From Erodium maritimum (lineage: Eukaryota > Streptophyta > Magnoliopsida > Geraniales > Geraniaceae), in the NCBI GenBank assembly GCA_963921825.1, contig OY997589.1, positions 46,448,638 to 46,512,637 of the forward strand: a DNA stretch of 64,000 bases, given 5' to 3'. Of the stretch, positions 1-10,559 are shown in pieces. Every line of letters begins with the position of its first letter. Position 1 is the stretch's first letter. The notes below the pieces were generated by a model. It was given only the letters and a program-made list of their open reading frames with translations. It did no database searches and was not told the DNA's origin. A program made the translations under genes and the position numbers.

Positions 1-1
1 G

Positions 2-502
2 CAGAGTTTCGTCCAATGAATCGGCCGAGGACCCATACGCAAGCATCTGTATCGCGGCGGTGCACTTCTGTTCCGTTGATAAGCCCGGTCGTGAGGCCGC
101 GTCGGGCCTCTGAAGGAAGTACCTATCGTGAGCCTTGACCGCGTCCATAATCCGTTGAAAAAGTAGTCTGCACATACGGAACCGACGCCTAAACATATCA
201 GGGCCATATACGGGTTGATCGACAAAATAGTTCCTCATCAATTGGTTGTGGGCTTCAGAACGACCTCTGTTAATCTCTCGTCGCATTGGTTCCCCATGGA
301 TGGCCCTCTCGATCCTTGGCATTGCTCTCTGCATGCTCCTCTCAATCCTCTGCCGGAGTTGTCGCTCAATTGGCCGCATTCGGGCTGCCATATCCTCATA
401 TGTCGGCAGTTGGGCTGCCATCTCCTCATACGTCGGCATTCGGGCAGCCAGCTCCTCGTATGTCGGAACCTCAACGTCGGACATAACCTGATCGTCGGAC
501 AT
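2..502 (-). CDS. PIF/Harbinger-type transposase, N-terminal part, runs off the window
   Basis: An uninterrupted frame of 167 codons starts at the ATG at 502 and is still open at base 2. The N-terminus holds three tandem copies of an 11-12 residue motif (PTYEELAARM, PTYEEMAAQL, PTYEDMAARM) followed by an Arg/Glu-rich helix. After that come RFRMCRLLFQRIMDAV (about residues 109-124), the stretch KCTAAIQMLAYG, and SSADSLDE. These match the start of plant Harbinger transposases and transposase-derived nucleases (plant transposon protein family). The DDE catalytic residues lie further downstream, outside the window. A TATA box sits about 85 bases upstream. No stop or frameshift is visible in this part, so the gene may be active or a domesticated derivative; the window cannot decide which. 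Confidence 0.82.
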   Translation of the reverse strand, partial: MSDDQVMSDVEVPTYEELAARMPTYEEMAAQLPTYEDMAARMRPIERQLRQRIERSMQRAMPRIERAIHGEPMRREINRGRSEAHNQLMRNYFVDQPVYGPDMFRRRFRMCRLLFQRIMDAVKAHDRYFLQRPDAASRPGLSTEQKCTAAIQMLAYGSSADSLDETL

Positions 503-585
503 TTTGGAAATTAGAGAGTAGAAAGTGAGAATGAAAGAGTGAAATTGGAGAATGGGCGTGGAAAAAAAATGAGGTTGGGTTGGGG

Positions 586-593
586 TATTTATA
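586..593 (-). promoter_or_regulatory. TATA box of the Harbinger-type gene
   Basis: The minus strand reads CCCTATAAATACCCC here, 84 bases before the transposase ATG at 502. That spacing fits a TATA box plus a short 5' leader rich in C and T. Confidence 0.65.
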
Positions 594-637
594 GGGTTTA
601 AATTGTTTTGATTTAATTAAAAAAAATTATAGCCGTT

Positions 638-661
638 GCCGACCGTTTGACAACGGTCGGC
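638..661. repeat. perfect 10-bp inverted repeat upstream of the transposase promoter
   Basis: GCCGACCGTT and AACGGTCGGC are separated by four bases. It lies about 45 bp upstream of the TATA box, beside two GC-rich direct motifs (CACATGTCGGCTAGCGATAGG and CACGTGTCGACTGGCGATAGG) at about 667-717. It could be a transposase-binding or regulatory site; this is an inference from position. Confidence 0.5.
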
Positions 662-719
662 TTTGCCACATGTCGGCTAGCGATAGGAGGGACGCCACGT
701 GTCGACTGGCGATAGGAAA

Positions 720-1199
720 GACGGTTACGCGGAAGCAAATATCAAAAATGAAATCTTTGGATATGTTTGTATGTTTAGACCCTGGTCCTTAAATACAATT
801 ATGTGTAAGGTTGATAATAGGTTTTCGATTAATACGGTTTTGCGGAAGAAAATACGATTTTTCTTATTGTAATTTTCGTATAATAAAATGATGGGATCAA
901 AAAAATTCTTATTGAGAACCACCCCTCAACCTACAAATCATGAGAATCCATCTTCATCCCTTCATTTGGTAAAAAAAAAACGGATGAGATGCAAAATTGA
1001 CAGATTTTGAATTTTGATTAATATATCAAAACACCGCTAAATTCTCCCAATAGTTTTATTGCTCCATATTTTTTATCAAATGGATACACAACATATATCA
1101 CCACAAGTTTATCACGTCCATGAAAATATTTTCCTTAATATATCAAAATATTTATCACTTGACATTTATCATCAAAATGACATTTATCATCACAAGGCC
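720..1199. other. AT-rich intergenic DNA, no gene seen
   Basis: This stretch has long A/T runs and only short chance frames. A partly repeated phrase, catttatcatcaaaatga-like, occurs around 1160-1195. I see no coding or RNA signal. Confidence 0.5.
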
Positions 1200-1756
1200 G
1201 AGTTAGGAACTATCTCTAGATGTTTGAGGAAGCTTCAGGTCAAGTGATGAACCTCCAGAAGTCCTCACTTTTCTTCAGTACGAACCTTTATGTGGACGCG
1301 AGAGGAGAAGGGGTCAGACTGATGGGTATCCCAGAGCTCCAGGTACCGTCACCATATCTCGGGGTTTCGAACATGATGGGACGAAATATAAAGAAAGATT
1401 TACAGTACATCCTAGATCGGGTGCTGAAATGAGTCCGAAGATGGGATGGAAAGCTCCTTAATGGGGCTGGGAAGGAGGTATTGGTTAAGTATGTTCTCTA
1501 GGCGATACCGACTTACGTTATGTGTGTCATGCGTCTGCCGAAAGGAATGATAGAAAAGATGAATGTTGCTCTAGCACGGTTATGGTGGAAAGCCATAGGG
1601 GGCGGGGACAAACCGATCATATGGCAGTCGTGGGCCTCTATGTCTCGGTAAAAAGATAGTGGGGGGCTCGGATTCGGAAGTCTTCAGGATTTCAATATCG
1701 CCCTGCAAGGAAAGCAATTGTGGAAGATTGCCACGGATGAGAACTGTTTGATAACT
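1200..1756 (+). pseudogene. LINE-1 fragment: reverse transcriptase C-terminal part, 5' of nested insertion
   Basis: The translation shows the post-catalytic part of a plant L1-type reverse transcriptase: SGQVMNLQKSSLFFS, then PSPYLGVSNMMGRNIKKD, then GKEVLVK and AIPTYVMCVMRLPKGMIEKM, then an SGGLGFGSLQDFN segment. Stops lie at 1429-1431 and around 1500 and 1648, so it is dead. The catalytic FADD region and the endonuclease are missing, so the copy is 5'-truncated. The frame is cut at 1756 by solo LTR C-1 and resumes at 4503 with RVLKARYFP, the expected next motif of the family. Confidence 0.85.
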
Positions 1757-4497
1757 TGTAAAGACCGGCTCAAATAGAAGAAGTAAAATATTAATTTTAT
1801 CGACTTGCAACGTCATGGTTGGAAATCAGACTGGAAAATTGGAACGAGTTAAGAAAAGAAAATAAAAAAAAGGGGAAGAGATTGGGCTTGACCAGACTGA
1901 CCAGGCCCGGTTAGTGACCAGGCCCAAGCCAGGATGAGCGAGCCCAAACTCGCGAAGTCAGACCCAAATCCCAGCGCAGCCCAACCCTAACATCAAAACT
2001 CACACGCAGCCGCTTCAGCTTCTCATTTTCTCGCACGATTCCCTAGGAGCATCGTCTTCCTTGAGCGGTTCTCTCTAGCGCACCAGATTGCCGGCGACGA
2101 CTTCCCGATCTCCTCCCTCTTCTCCTTCTTCTTCTACGTCACCCACGTTCTTCCCTCACCACACCGGGCAACCTGAACCATTCCTTTCCTCCTTCCTTCC
2201 CTTCTTCTTTATCGAACCTAGAGCAAACCCTAGCCGCCGTCTTCAACCGAGTTTCGTCGCACCTTCAACCGTGGAAATCTGCCTCGGTGAGCCTCGTCCC
2301 GAGCTGATTCTTCTGTCCCTCGACCCTGCGCCTAAAAAACCCCGAGTCCTCGAACTCGTTTGAGCCGTGAGTGACCGGAGAAGGACGCCGGAGTCCTCGG
2401 CCTCTAGATCTGGCTTTCCCTCGCCGACGAGCTTCAACGCCGCCAGATTAGGACGACGAGGCTCAGGTTCCACACCAGACACGTTCCCTTGTCCTACCCT
2501 CGCCTCCTGACGCCATCTCTCCGCCCTCTCTGCCTCTTGTGCGAGCTCGCCGGACACCAGCGACGGTGGTCGGAGCACCGAGTGTCGCCGAAGATTTCTA
2601 CGGCTTAGACGAGCTAGGAGGACATGGGCCGTTGGGCCAGTTGATCATGCCTTTGGGCCGGGACGATCAAGACACCGGCCTGGATCAGGAGGACTTTGGG
2701 CCAGGCCCAGATCTGGGGCCGGGTTTGAACCGGGTCCGGTTCGGGTCTGAACTCGAGTCTGGACTCGGGTTCGGGCTCGGACCGGGTCTGGATTCGGATT
2801 TGGGTCGGACTCGGATCTGGTTCGCGGATCCGGGTCGGGCAGTATAAAAATATTTAATTTGACTTAAAGTTTGGTAACTTCAAGGACTTCAGACAATTAA
2901 AAAGACTGATCTGATAACTCAGAGGACTTTGGACCTTACCGGAACTGATTAGACCCTTTTTGTCTGTTAAACCCAGACTCGGCCTTGGACTTCGCCCGAG
3001 AAGACCGGAGGTAGGCCCGATCGTCAGCAGCTAGGAGACGCAGCTGTTGGTTCATCTTGAGGTAGGGAAAAGTACTAAACTCTCCTGTTAATTTAAACAA
3101 CGCTGATAGCATGCCTATAGGATAATAATTACCAGAAAGGTCCTATATTGGATATAGGATGTGATTCACCAGTATAATCGTTTTTCAATTATAATATTAA
3201 CTGGACGAGTCTTAGTATGCATGTAGGAGGTGATTCATTAGTTAATCGCTTTCAATATCTTGGGAAATTGTTGTGCTGGTAGAATGGTCGTGTCGAGCCT
3301 TAGGATTGCTTGTTGGTTGTATGTATTGTTGATTGTTCGCCCTTAAGACCGATGCATGCTCAATTCTTAATATAAGCTAAAGAGTCAAACTAGATTAATT
3401 AAATTATGACGATCTTGTTGTGAACGGTTGTGCCGTATTTTGAATGATTGATTGATTGAATGAATGTTTGTGTGTGATTGATTGTGTCGTTGGTTATGAT
3501 CGGGTGAGTGATAGACCGATGGATACGTGGTTGGTAAGTCTTAATGGTAAGTTGGTTGGCGTTGGTGTTTGAGTGTATTGTGTTCTTGATGTTTCCGATA
3601 TAATGGGAGTGTGGACCCCGAGGTGGATATACCGGGAAGATACCTAGTCCGATGTGCGGTTCCGGTATGGTATATGGTTATGGACCCCGATGTGCGTTAC
3701 CGGGAAGACGTCTAGGCCGATGTGTGTTTCCGGTATGACATGAGACTGTTCGCCCCGAGGGGGTAGTCCGGGAAGATATCTAGGCCGACGTGCGTTTCCG
3801 GTACGATATGTTAATTGTTACTGGTCTCGTCCCGATGATCTATGGTCCTTTGGAGACATTTCCGGGATCTCCGACGATACGCATTCTGAGGGAATGCATC
3901 AGGAAGTCCTGACGGCATGTGTCTCCTCTGGACAGAGGGGCAATCTGATATGATGTACCGATCAGTGTACAGATCAAGGTTATGGATTTGATATTTATCA
4001 TTTCGATATTTGTGTGCTTCTTTAATTCAGTTAGTTTCTCGTTACACTTGTTATCTTTGTATTGTTATCCCTGAGTATACCTTTTCGAAACTACTTTGAT
4101 TCTTGTGTTTCTTATTTAAGTTTTGTTGGTTACTTGTACTAATCGGTTTCATTGTTAAAGCGGGGTCTTTTAATCGTATTACTTTTTCCTACTGAGCGAA
4201 AGCTCACCCCCTTCGTGTTTATTGTGTTTACAGGTTTCTTAGCTGAGTAGGCTGTGGGACGTCTCAGTGCTCGAGAGCTTACTGAGGGTCCGGGAGTTTA
4301 TTTATTAGAGACATACTTTTCCATTGTTGTTTTAAACTTACTGTTTTGGTTACTTATTGGAGATTCTGACTCGTTGTTTAGTCCAGATTTACAGTTTTTC
4401 GGAGTTATTTATTTGAAGTTTATTTTAATGTTTATTATTTATTTATCGTACTAGTTCACGTCTCGAGTCTGGTCAACACCGGATTTGGGGCGTGACA
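1757..4497 (+). mobile_element. solo LTR C-1 (2.74 kb) of a Ty3/gypsy-type family, in LINE-1
   Basis: It begins TGTAAAGACCGGC and ends GGCGTGACA, and is flanked by perfect 5-bp TSDs TAACT (1752-1756 and 4498-4502). Removing it restores the LINE reading frame. No primer site, polypurine tract or pol gene lies between the ends, so it is a single LTR left by LTR-LTR recombination. It is related to C-2 (34071-37020) and C-3 (27428-30260, minus), which share the start, the end and the block around ATGGTCCTTTGGAGAC. It carries a short degenerate tandem repeat at about 3610-3800 with recurring TTCCGGTAYG and CCGGGAAGA. A hairpin and splice acceptor lie near its 3' end. Confidence 0.88.
4193..4233 (+). 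promoter_or_regulatory. LTR hairpin plus predicted 3' splice acceptor (C-1)
   Basis: TGAGC-GAAA-GCTCA (4193-4206) is a 5-bp stem with a GNRA-type loop. It is followed by a pyrimidine-rich stretch ending TTTACAG at 4233. The best donor candidate is CTCG/GTGAG at 2287. The arrangement recurs in all complete B and C LTRs here. Confidence 0.5.
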
Positions 4498-4502
4498 TAA
4501 CT

Positions 4503-5935
4503 CGTGTCCTGAAGGCAAGATATTTCCCAGAGTCTACGACACTTGAGGCAATACGTGGGCTGAACCAGAGCTTTGCCTGGCAGAGTCTCCTCTCATCCCA
4601 GGATCTGGTCAAGCGAGGGGCACGTAGATCCGTAGGACCAGGGTCGACCACTTCAGTTCTACGACATCCGTGGCTTATATGAGTGGACCCGTGGATAACC
4701 ACGGACCACCCGGATCTGGAACATATGAATGTGGCAGGCCTTATGACACGAACCACACGCCAATGGGATACGTAGAGGATAGGTAATCTGTTTAATGCAA
4801 AAGATAGGGTAGCAATACTTGCAGTTCCCATAAGTAATTTGGCTTCTTCGGATTCTTGGTATTGGATGGGGGAACAGCTGGGAGACTACTCAGTCAAGTT
4901 GGCCTACGGTCTGTTAACGCTAGGCCAATCATCTCCAAATATCCAATCAGATATCTGGACCTCGATATGGGATATGGACGTCCTCCCAAAGGTGCGTGCC
5001 TTTCTATGGAGGAATTGTGCAGGGTGCTTTCAGGTGGCGACAAGACTGAGAATGCGTAGGGTGGAAATGGAAGCCATTTTCCCAGTGTGTCAAGGTGAGG
5101 AGGAATCAGAATTTCATCTTTTAGTCACATGCCCAATGGCGGCAGAGTGCTGGCAGCTCAGCGGATTGATCCTCTCAACCGTTGTTGGAGATATACTAGA
5201 GTGGTTGCGGTCTATCCTAACTATAAACCCACCAACCAAAGGGGGAAATGTAGGATGCCTTCTTTGGGAGATCTGGAAAGCTAGGAATAAGAAAGTTTGG
5301 GAGCAGGCTTCATCTAGTGGAAGGACCATCCACCACACGGCAACTCTATTGAACGCTGGGTGGATAGAAGCAAAACGTCAGAAAAAGGACCGGACACCGA
5401 GTCCAACTCAACCTGAAATTAGGGCAGATATCAGGTGGACCTACCCGCCTCAAGGAACGTGGGTCATCAATACGGATGGTGCCTTATTTTCCTCATCGGG
5501 ACAGTTGGGAACAGGGCGGGTGTGTAGGGATGACACGGGGATGCTTATTAATGCCCGGTCAGCCTCGTTTCATGGTCCACAGAATCCGACTCTCGTAGAA
5601 GCTTATGCCATTAGAGACGCATTTCAATGGGTAGTACAGAGCCCGCGATAGAAAGCCATCATCAGGAGTGATGGTAAGGTCATAATGGATTGATCATCAA
5701 AGGAAGAGTGTCCTCTTCCCCTATAGAGATAGTCGTTAACGATTGTAGTTCCTTATTATCTAGTCTCGAGTACGTGCAGCTCGTTTTGGTTAAGCGGAAA
5801 GCGAACAAAGCAGCTAACTGGGCGGCTTGTTCCTCCCCTACCTGAGAATGGCAAGGAGGGTTTATACCGGAGCCATTTCACCATATTCTTATTGCCGACA
5901 TTCAATAATATCCATAGTTTATTCTTAAAAAAACG
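4503..5935 (+). pseudogene. LINE-1 3' part: zf-RVT and RNase H domains, poly(A) end
   Basis: It continues the LINE cut at 1756. The largest open piece (4839-5651, 270 aa) has LPKVRAFLWRNCAGC and FPVCQGEEESEFHLLVTCP, the zinc-binding zf-RVT region of plant L1 ORF2 with its first cysteine lost. An RNase H (RVT_3-type) domain follows, with WVINTDGALF carrying the first Asp, LVEAYAIRDA the Glu, and RSDG after the stop the second Asp. Stops at 4678-4680, about 4757 and 5649-5651 show decay. The 3' end is a short A-run (5928-5935). There is no separate host gene here. Confidence 0.85.
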
Positions 5936-6024
5936 AAAGACACTAATTTTGCCACCTACAAATATGTTTTCCTAGTGCATCGTAAAATTATCACCCAGAT
6001 ACAAACCATTTATCAGAAAGGTCA

Positions 6025-6272
6025 TTTGCAAGTCCTAACCTTTTTGTGACAGATCCTAAGCAAAAACAACGTGATATAACGTTCACATTTGATGATTTTG
6101 CCTCTTAATTGTTGTATAACTTGCGTTTGTTAGTCTACTACAAGAGGTAGGTGTTATAATTTTACAAAAAAATAACACTTTTTTTTTTCTTTTTTGGTGT
6201 AATTTGACATTATTTGTAAAAAAACCAGCTTTGGTTAGGATATGTCACAAAAAGGTGCCAGTAGATGCAAAA
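6025..6272. mobile_element. MITE-like inverted-repeat element, about 250 bp
   Basis: A 27-bp core beginning ACCTTTTTGTGACAGATCCT (6038-6064) recurs inverted at about 6229-6255 with two mismatches. The flanking TTTGCA also recurs inverted (6025-6030 and 6266-6271). The interior is AT-rich and non-coding. No clear target duplication was found, so the superfamily is unknown. Confidence 0.55.
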
Positions 6273-6303
6273 TTACTATATCATCCTTGTGAAAAAGAAA
6301 GTT

Positions 6304-6590
6304 GCGTGCAGTTTGGACGAATAACGTGATCAAGTCTCTATCATTTGTTGTTTGATTTGAATGCCAGAGATTGATTCTCATGGTATCTAGGATTCTTGTC
6401 CAGTAGATGCGAAATTACAAGAAGTTGAATGCTAGAGATTGATTCTGATGGTTTATGATATTCTTGTCCAGTACATGCGAAATTACGAGAAGGAAGTTAT
6501 GCGTGGTTTGGATGAGTGGTGTGGTCAAGTCTCTACAATTTATTGTTTGATTTGAACGGTCGAGATTATTCCCATGGTATCTAAGATAAA
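6304..6590 (+). repeat. imperfect local duplication
   Basis: The phrases GTGATCAAGTCTCTA...TTGTTTGATTTGAA and CCAGAGATTGATTCTCATGG (6326-6382) recur diverged at 6530-6580. The phrase TTCTTGTCCAGTAGATGCGAAATTAC (6393-6418) recurs at 6461-6486. It looks like an old segmental duplication about 70-200 bp apart, downstream of the Alba gene. No gene is seen in it. Confidence 0.5.
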
Positions 6591-6678
6591 GGTGTTTCTC
6601 AACCAAACAGAATCATAACAAAGTATATAGTTGATCAGTAAAATGCTAGCCACAGTTCCATGGACAAATAGGAGGCGT

Positions 6679-6684
6679 TTTATT
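6679..6684 (-). terminator. polyadenylation signal of the Alba gene
   Basis: AATAAA on the minus strand, about 210 bases past the Alba stop codon, a normal plant 3' UTR distance. It is the only canonical hexamer I noticed in this interval. Confidence 0.5.
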
Positions 6685-6892
6685 GATTTTGATTCATATT
6701 AAAGACAGGATATGTTTTAGCAAACCAAATATGCATGCAAGATAGACCACCATAGTTGAAAGGAAACAGTACAGAGAGAGGAGGTCTAGCTCAAAGACTG
6801 TAAGCAACAGGAAAAAAAAATCATACATTGCAGAATTTAAAATCATCTTGCTTCCCAGGACAATCTATGTTTTCACTCTTGAGCTGTACCAA

Positions 6893-8114
6893 CTAGTCCA
6901 CTTTCTGGGCCTTCTCCAGGACAATCTCAATCTGAGAGAGAAACTTTATCAGACTTGTAAGCTACAATATGCAAAAAGACAGTGCAAGCAAACCAACCTT
7001 GGCCTTTTGAACACGGCGACCCTTTTCACCTTCAGTCAGGCCAACTGAAGAAGTCAGAACTTCTGCTCAAACCACAAGTCATACCCAGTTAGATTACTCA
7101 CATTATATATGTTCAAATAAATCTCTCTAGTTGGATAATATAGCTTACTCTTCTCAATGGCAAGTCCCTTGCTTTTCAAAATCTCAGAAATTGTGACAAC
7201 TGTGGGAATGGCTGTAGTGAATAAACAGTAAATTAGCTACTATCAATACCATTTCCATGCAACTTACTAATGGAAGTAAACAAATTCATTACCAACAAGA
7301 TCCAGTGAAAGCAAGAAAAGTTGTGATGATAATAAAGTGAAGAAGATTCAAGAATAGATACCCATGCCCAGGGCAGAGAGCTCCACATCATTGTACTGCT
7401 TTATGTACCTCTGCATGCAAGGAAATAAAGGCTATACTCAAAATTGAAACCAAAGACATGTCTGCAAACACTTACTATTACTAAATAATATTCAACAACA
7501 AACATGTCAAACGGAATCAAAACCAATTATCACTACATATTCATCAACAACAAACCTAACCAGAGACTTCCATAATTTCAACAACAAACATGGGGGAAAC
7601 AAATCGAAACGAAAAACTTCATGATTGTGAAAGAAACATTTCCGATAACTTGATGATTGTGAAACCGAAACAACACGTGACAGAATCAGAATTACTGCGG
7701 ATCGCATATAGGATGCAAGCCTAGAAACATGCATTAATGCACAAAAATTCAATTCTCGGGTGCATTACAAAATCAAAACGAAATTTGTATAAATTGTTAA
7801 GACTCAAACTATAAGAGAAGGTCGAGATTGAGGAACTAGGCAAACCCCAATCACAGGCACAGCTACTCTACCCCAACATTTCAGCAACCAAACAGAAAGT
7901 GCGTGGAAGAATTGGAGAGATCTACCTTGGCGAGATTCAGGTAGAAGACGAGAGGCTTCTTGGTGTGGGAGACATGAATTCGATTCGCCTTCTTCTTCGT
8001 AGACACAGTGAGGTCTGCGACAGCAAGTGCAACGACATCGACTTCGGCCGCGGAGGCGCCTCCGTGCTTGGTATTGGCCTCGCTTCCTTCTCTGATCACA
8101 GTCATGGTGTCCAT
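6893..8114 (-). CDS. Alba-family DNA/RNA-binding protein, five exons
   Basis: This is a complete spliced gene. The exons on the minus strand are 8114-7926, 7410-7362, 7211-7149, 7062-6998 and 6931-6893. All introns are GT-AG (for example AAG/GTAGAT at 7926/7925), and the parts join in frame to 134 aa. The protein has a divergent acidic N-terminus of about 40 residues. The Alba core follows: KKANRIHVSHTKKPLVFYLN, then RYIKQYNDVELSALGMA, IPTVVTISEILKSKGLAIEK, and GRRVQKAK-IEIVLEK near the end. Order and length match the small plant Alba proteins (about 130 aa, At2g34160 type), which bind nucleic acids as dimers in nucleus or cytoplasm. There are no stops or frameshifts, so it is probably functional. 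A CT-rich 5' leader (8115-8137) precedes the ATG. It is the only intact host gene I see. Confidence 0.9.
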
Positions 8115-8137
8115 TCTCTTCTCTCTCTCTCTCTAGA

Positions 8138-8480
8138 AATGACTGAGCAAGACGGTGGTCAAGGGTCTGCTTTATGAAGAAATTTCCACCCATTCAAAGA
8201 CGCCCACGTGTGTACTTTTCACTGGCTCAGTTGGTTATTTTTGGCGGGGAATAACTAATCGGGCAAGGCAGTTTCTTTATTTTTCTAAGATTTACGTTTC
8301 TACCCTTTTCACGATAAGTTGTATATGGGCATGTGCCTAATTATTTGATAGAGCCCGAACAGCCCTACCAGCCCTAAAATATTCACTTCTCAGTCGACGC
8401 ACTCACCTTCATCTTTTATCATCACTATAACACACCCTAAGCAAATGTGGTCTTAGACCGCGCATAGTCGATCGACGTGT
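8138..8480. other. Alba upstream region, no gene seen
   Basis: Probable promoter of the minus-strand Alba gene. I see no clear TATA box. Two AGGGCTG-type boxes lie at about 8361-8378 on the minus strand. The remainder is unremarkable. Confidence 0.35.
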
Positions 8481-8890
8481 TTTACGAATTGCGAACTGAA
8501 CCGTGTTTTAATAGATTGCGGGTCGACTCGTTGTGAGCGCTGATTATGCGACTTGTGAACCGCAAAAACGTGGTTCGGTGTGCGATACGCGATTCGTGCT
8601 CCGGTTTCGGGCTATGCGGTTTGTGTGAACCGAGTTGTAGCGCCAGCCAATCACACGACAACACGTGGCCCTGGCGAGAAAAAAATCCGACCGTAAGTAA
8701 CAGTCAAAAAATAACGTTAATTTTTTTAATTCATTTAAATCATAATTTTCAACCCTATAAAAACCCCTCAACCCCATTCTCAAACCACTAATAATTCTAC
8801 AACTTCTCCCAATATTTCTCCTATTAAGGGGATGAATAAAAGTTGAAGTTCATTATTTCGGGGTCTAAATTAATTTATGTTTTTTTGTTA
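8480..8890 (+). mobile_element. possible non-autonomous relative of the Harbinger 5' region
   Basis: The order of motifs at 8640-8785 is CGCCAGCC, CACGTGGC, CCGACCGT, an A/T-rich tract, then CCCTATAAAAACCCC. It parallels the upstream region of the transposase at 1-720 (minus: CGCCAGTCGACACGTGGC, CCGACCGT, A/T tract, CCCTATAAATACCCC). No open frame follows, so this may be a deleted derivative or an unrelated promoter of similar make-up. Element ends and a 3-bp TSD could not be fixed. Confidence 0.35.
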
Positions 8891-9432
8891 ATTTTGTCAA
8901 ATTTATGTCAATTTATATAATATTTATTTCTCGATAAATAAGTTAATAAAATCAGCAAAATATCAATTCAGCATCCACTCTTAATACAGTTTGATGATAC
9001 GGTTTGTACCATTGTGGAGCATAGTTTATTTTAAGGCTTGCGAACAATTAATTTACATAGTCAGAATACGGCTTAATGATACAGTTTGATGATATGATTT
9101 GACCCATTATACATGCTCTTACCTTAGCATGTGTAGTCAATTATTTTATTAGAGGCTATTAAGAAGGCTATGTGGAGAGGACATCTCAATCTCAGTGGTC
9201 GTCATCGCCTTTGAAATGACTCTTTTGCTCTGACTTTTTGGTTTTTTTGCTTATTTCTTTCGATATGTATGATGTGTTCATCCCTTTTTAGATATCATCG
9301 ATCAGTCTCCCGATTTCGAGTCAACTTGTTCGTCTTTTTTTTGCAAGGCTCAAGATCGAAGTTACTATAAAGCTGTAATCCGGTGGATTGTGGAGGCTAG
9401 AAGTATTGGTAGCTGGTCACATGGTAACTTAT
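8890..9432. other. AT-rich DNA with short repeated motifs, no gene
   Basis: The phrase ATACAGTTTGATGATA occurs at about 8985 and again at about 9079. Motifs such as ACCATTGTGGAGCAT and ACATGCTCTTACC resemble ends of Tourist-like MITEs, but I could not pair them. No coding potential was seen. Confidence 0.35.
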
Positions 9433-9664
9433 TGGGAATAATTAATATAAATTCAATGGACTAAAGTTGTAATACTCAGATAAATGTCTTCAAGGCTAAG
9501 TAAAGATGTCTTAAGGGCTAAGTAAAGATGTCTTGAGGGCCAAGTCATAGATATCTTAAAGGCCAAGTCATAGGTGTCTTGGGGTCCAAGTCTAGCCTTG
9601 TTATGTATATGTAATCTCTACACCAATAATAGATACAATTATTCAACAATCTATTGTCTTGACA
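9433..9664 (+). mobile_element. 5' LTR of a small Copia element
   Basis: It ends TGTCTTGACA immediately before a primer-binding site. The start TGGGAATAATT at 9433 is the most likely 5' end. It contains a tandem repeat of about 23 bp (9498-9600) with recurring AAGTCATAG and GTCTTGRGGGCCAAG. No matching 3' LTR was found in the window. Confidence 0.6.
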
Positions 9665-9676
9665 TGGTATCAGAGC
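9665..9676 (+). promoter_or_regulatory. primer-binding site for initiator-Met tRNA (Copia)
   Basis: TGGTATCAGAGC is complementary to the 3' end of plant initiator-Met tRNA and directly abuts the LTR end. Confidence 0.8.
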
Positions 9677-9867
9677 CTCCCACGGGCCTGACATAAGATT
9701 TCTTTAACCGAAAAAGAAAAAAAAACCCTTGAAATCGCCATCGGCCATGGTGAACCCTGGGCAACCCACCTTCGCAGCCACTAAATCACAACCCGTCGTC
9801 GCAGCCACTCAATCACCAGCTCTTGCTTCACTATACTAGCTTCATCCCACTGATAGTACGAGGAGTA

Positions 9868-10550
9868 TGCATACGCTAGTTCTTTTGAATGACACCAATT
9901 ATGAATGATGGTTGAAGCTATTTAGCAACACCATGAAATCCAAATGAAAATTGGGTCTTCTTGATGGATCTTTTCAGCGACCCACTGATGGATCCGATGA
10001 TGAAGAACGATGGGACATGGACAATTCCATGATCATCGGATGGATGTTCGCGAGTGTCGAGGAGAAACTCCGCTGGTCGATCTCTTTGGTTGATAAAGCC
10101 TCGGCTATGTGGTTGAGAATTAAATGCCAATACGGCGTGAATGATGGACGGAAGGAGCATCAACTTCATGTTGATCTCACAAAGTGTCGACAAGAGGAAG
10201 ATACGATTGAAGGGTACTTCTCTGTCTCAAGTTGATTTAGGACGCCATTGAAGACGGAGACAAGGGATTTGAGTGTTGCTACGAGGAATCCACCTATGCA
10301 GCCATGACGAAATACAACAAGAAGAACAAGCAAATGTAGATTCATCAATTCCTGATGGGTCTTTCGGGTTCAAAATTTGGTACGACTCGTTCTAACCTTC
10401 TTGCTCATCTTAAAGATGAGACTTCAGACACTTTTTACTCTCAGATTATTCAGGAAGAGAGACATCAGAACGCTGCACAATCTGCACAAGAGAAGTTGTC
10501 TCCAATTGCACTAGACCTGCAACTGTATCTGGAAAAGCTTCAAAAAATTC
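9868..10550 (+). pseudogene. Copia gag fragment
   Basis: Readable pieces are LLNDTNYE, KLGLLDGSFQRPTDGSDDEERW and SAMWLRIKCQYGVND, then EDTIEGYF, QFLMGLSGSKF and TRSNLLAHLKDET, then YSQIIQEERHQN. This is the motif order of Copia gag (the W-x-LDG-x-W start, the coat core, then the QFL-GL and EER motifs). Stops at about 9910 and 9943, and again past 10233, inactivate it. The zinc knuckle, protease, integrase and RT are absent. The sequence passes into LINE-2 at about 10540-10560. Confidence 0.65.
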
Positions 10551-10559
10551 GCAATGTTT

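Noticed and set aside
1059..1247. 62-aa frame before LINE-1
   Set aside because: AT-rich chance frame; LINE homology begins only at about 1200 in another frame.
7804..8193. 129-aa minus frame over the Alba first exon
   Set aside because: It is the wrong frame; the Alba exon structure explains the region.
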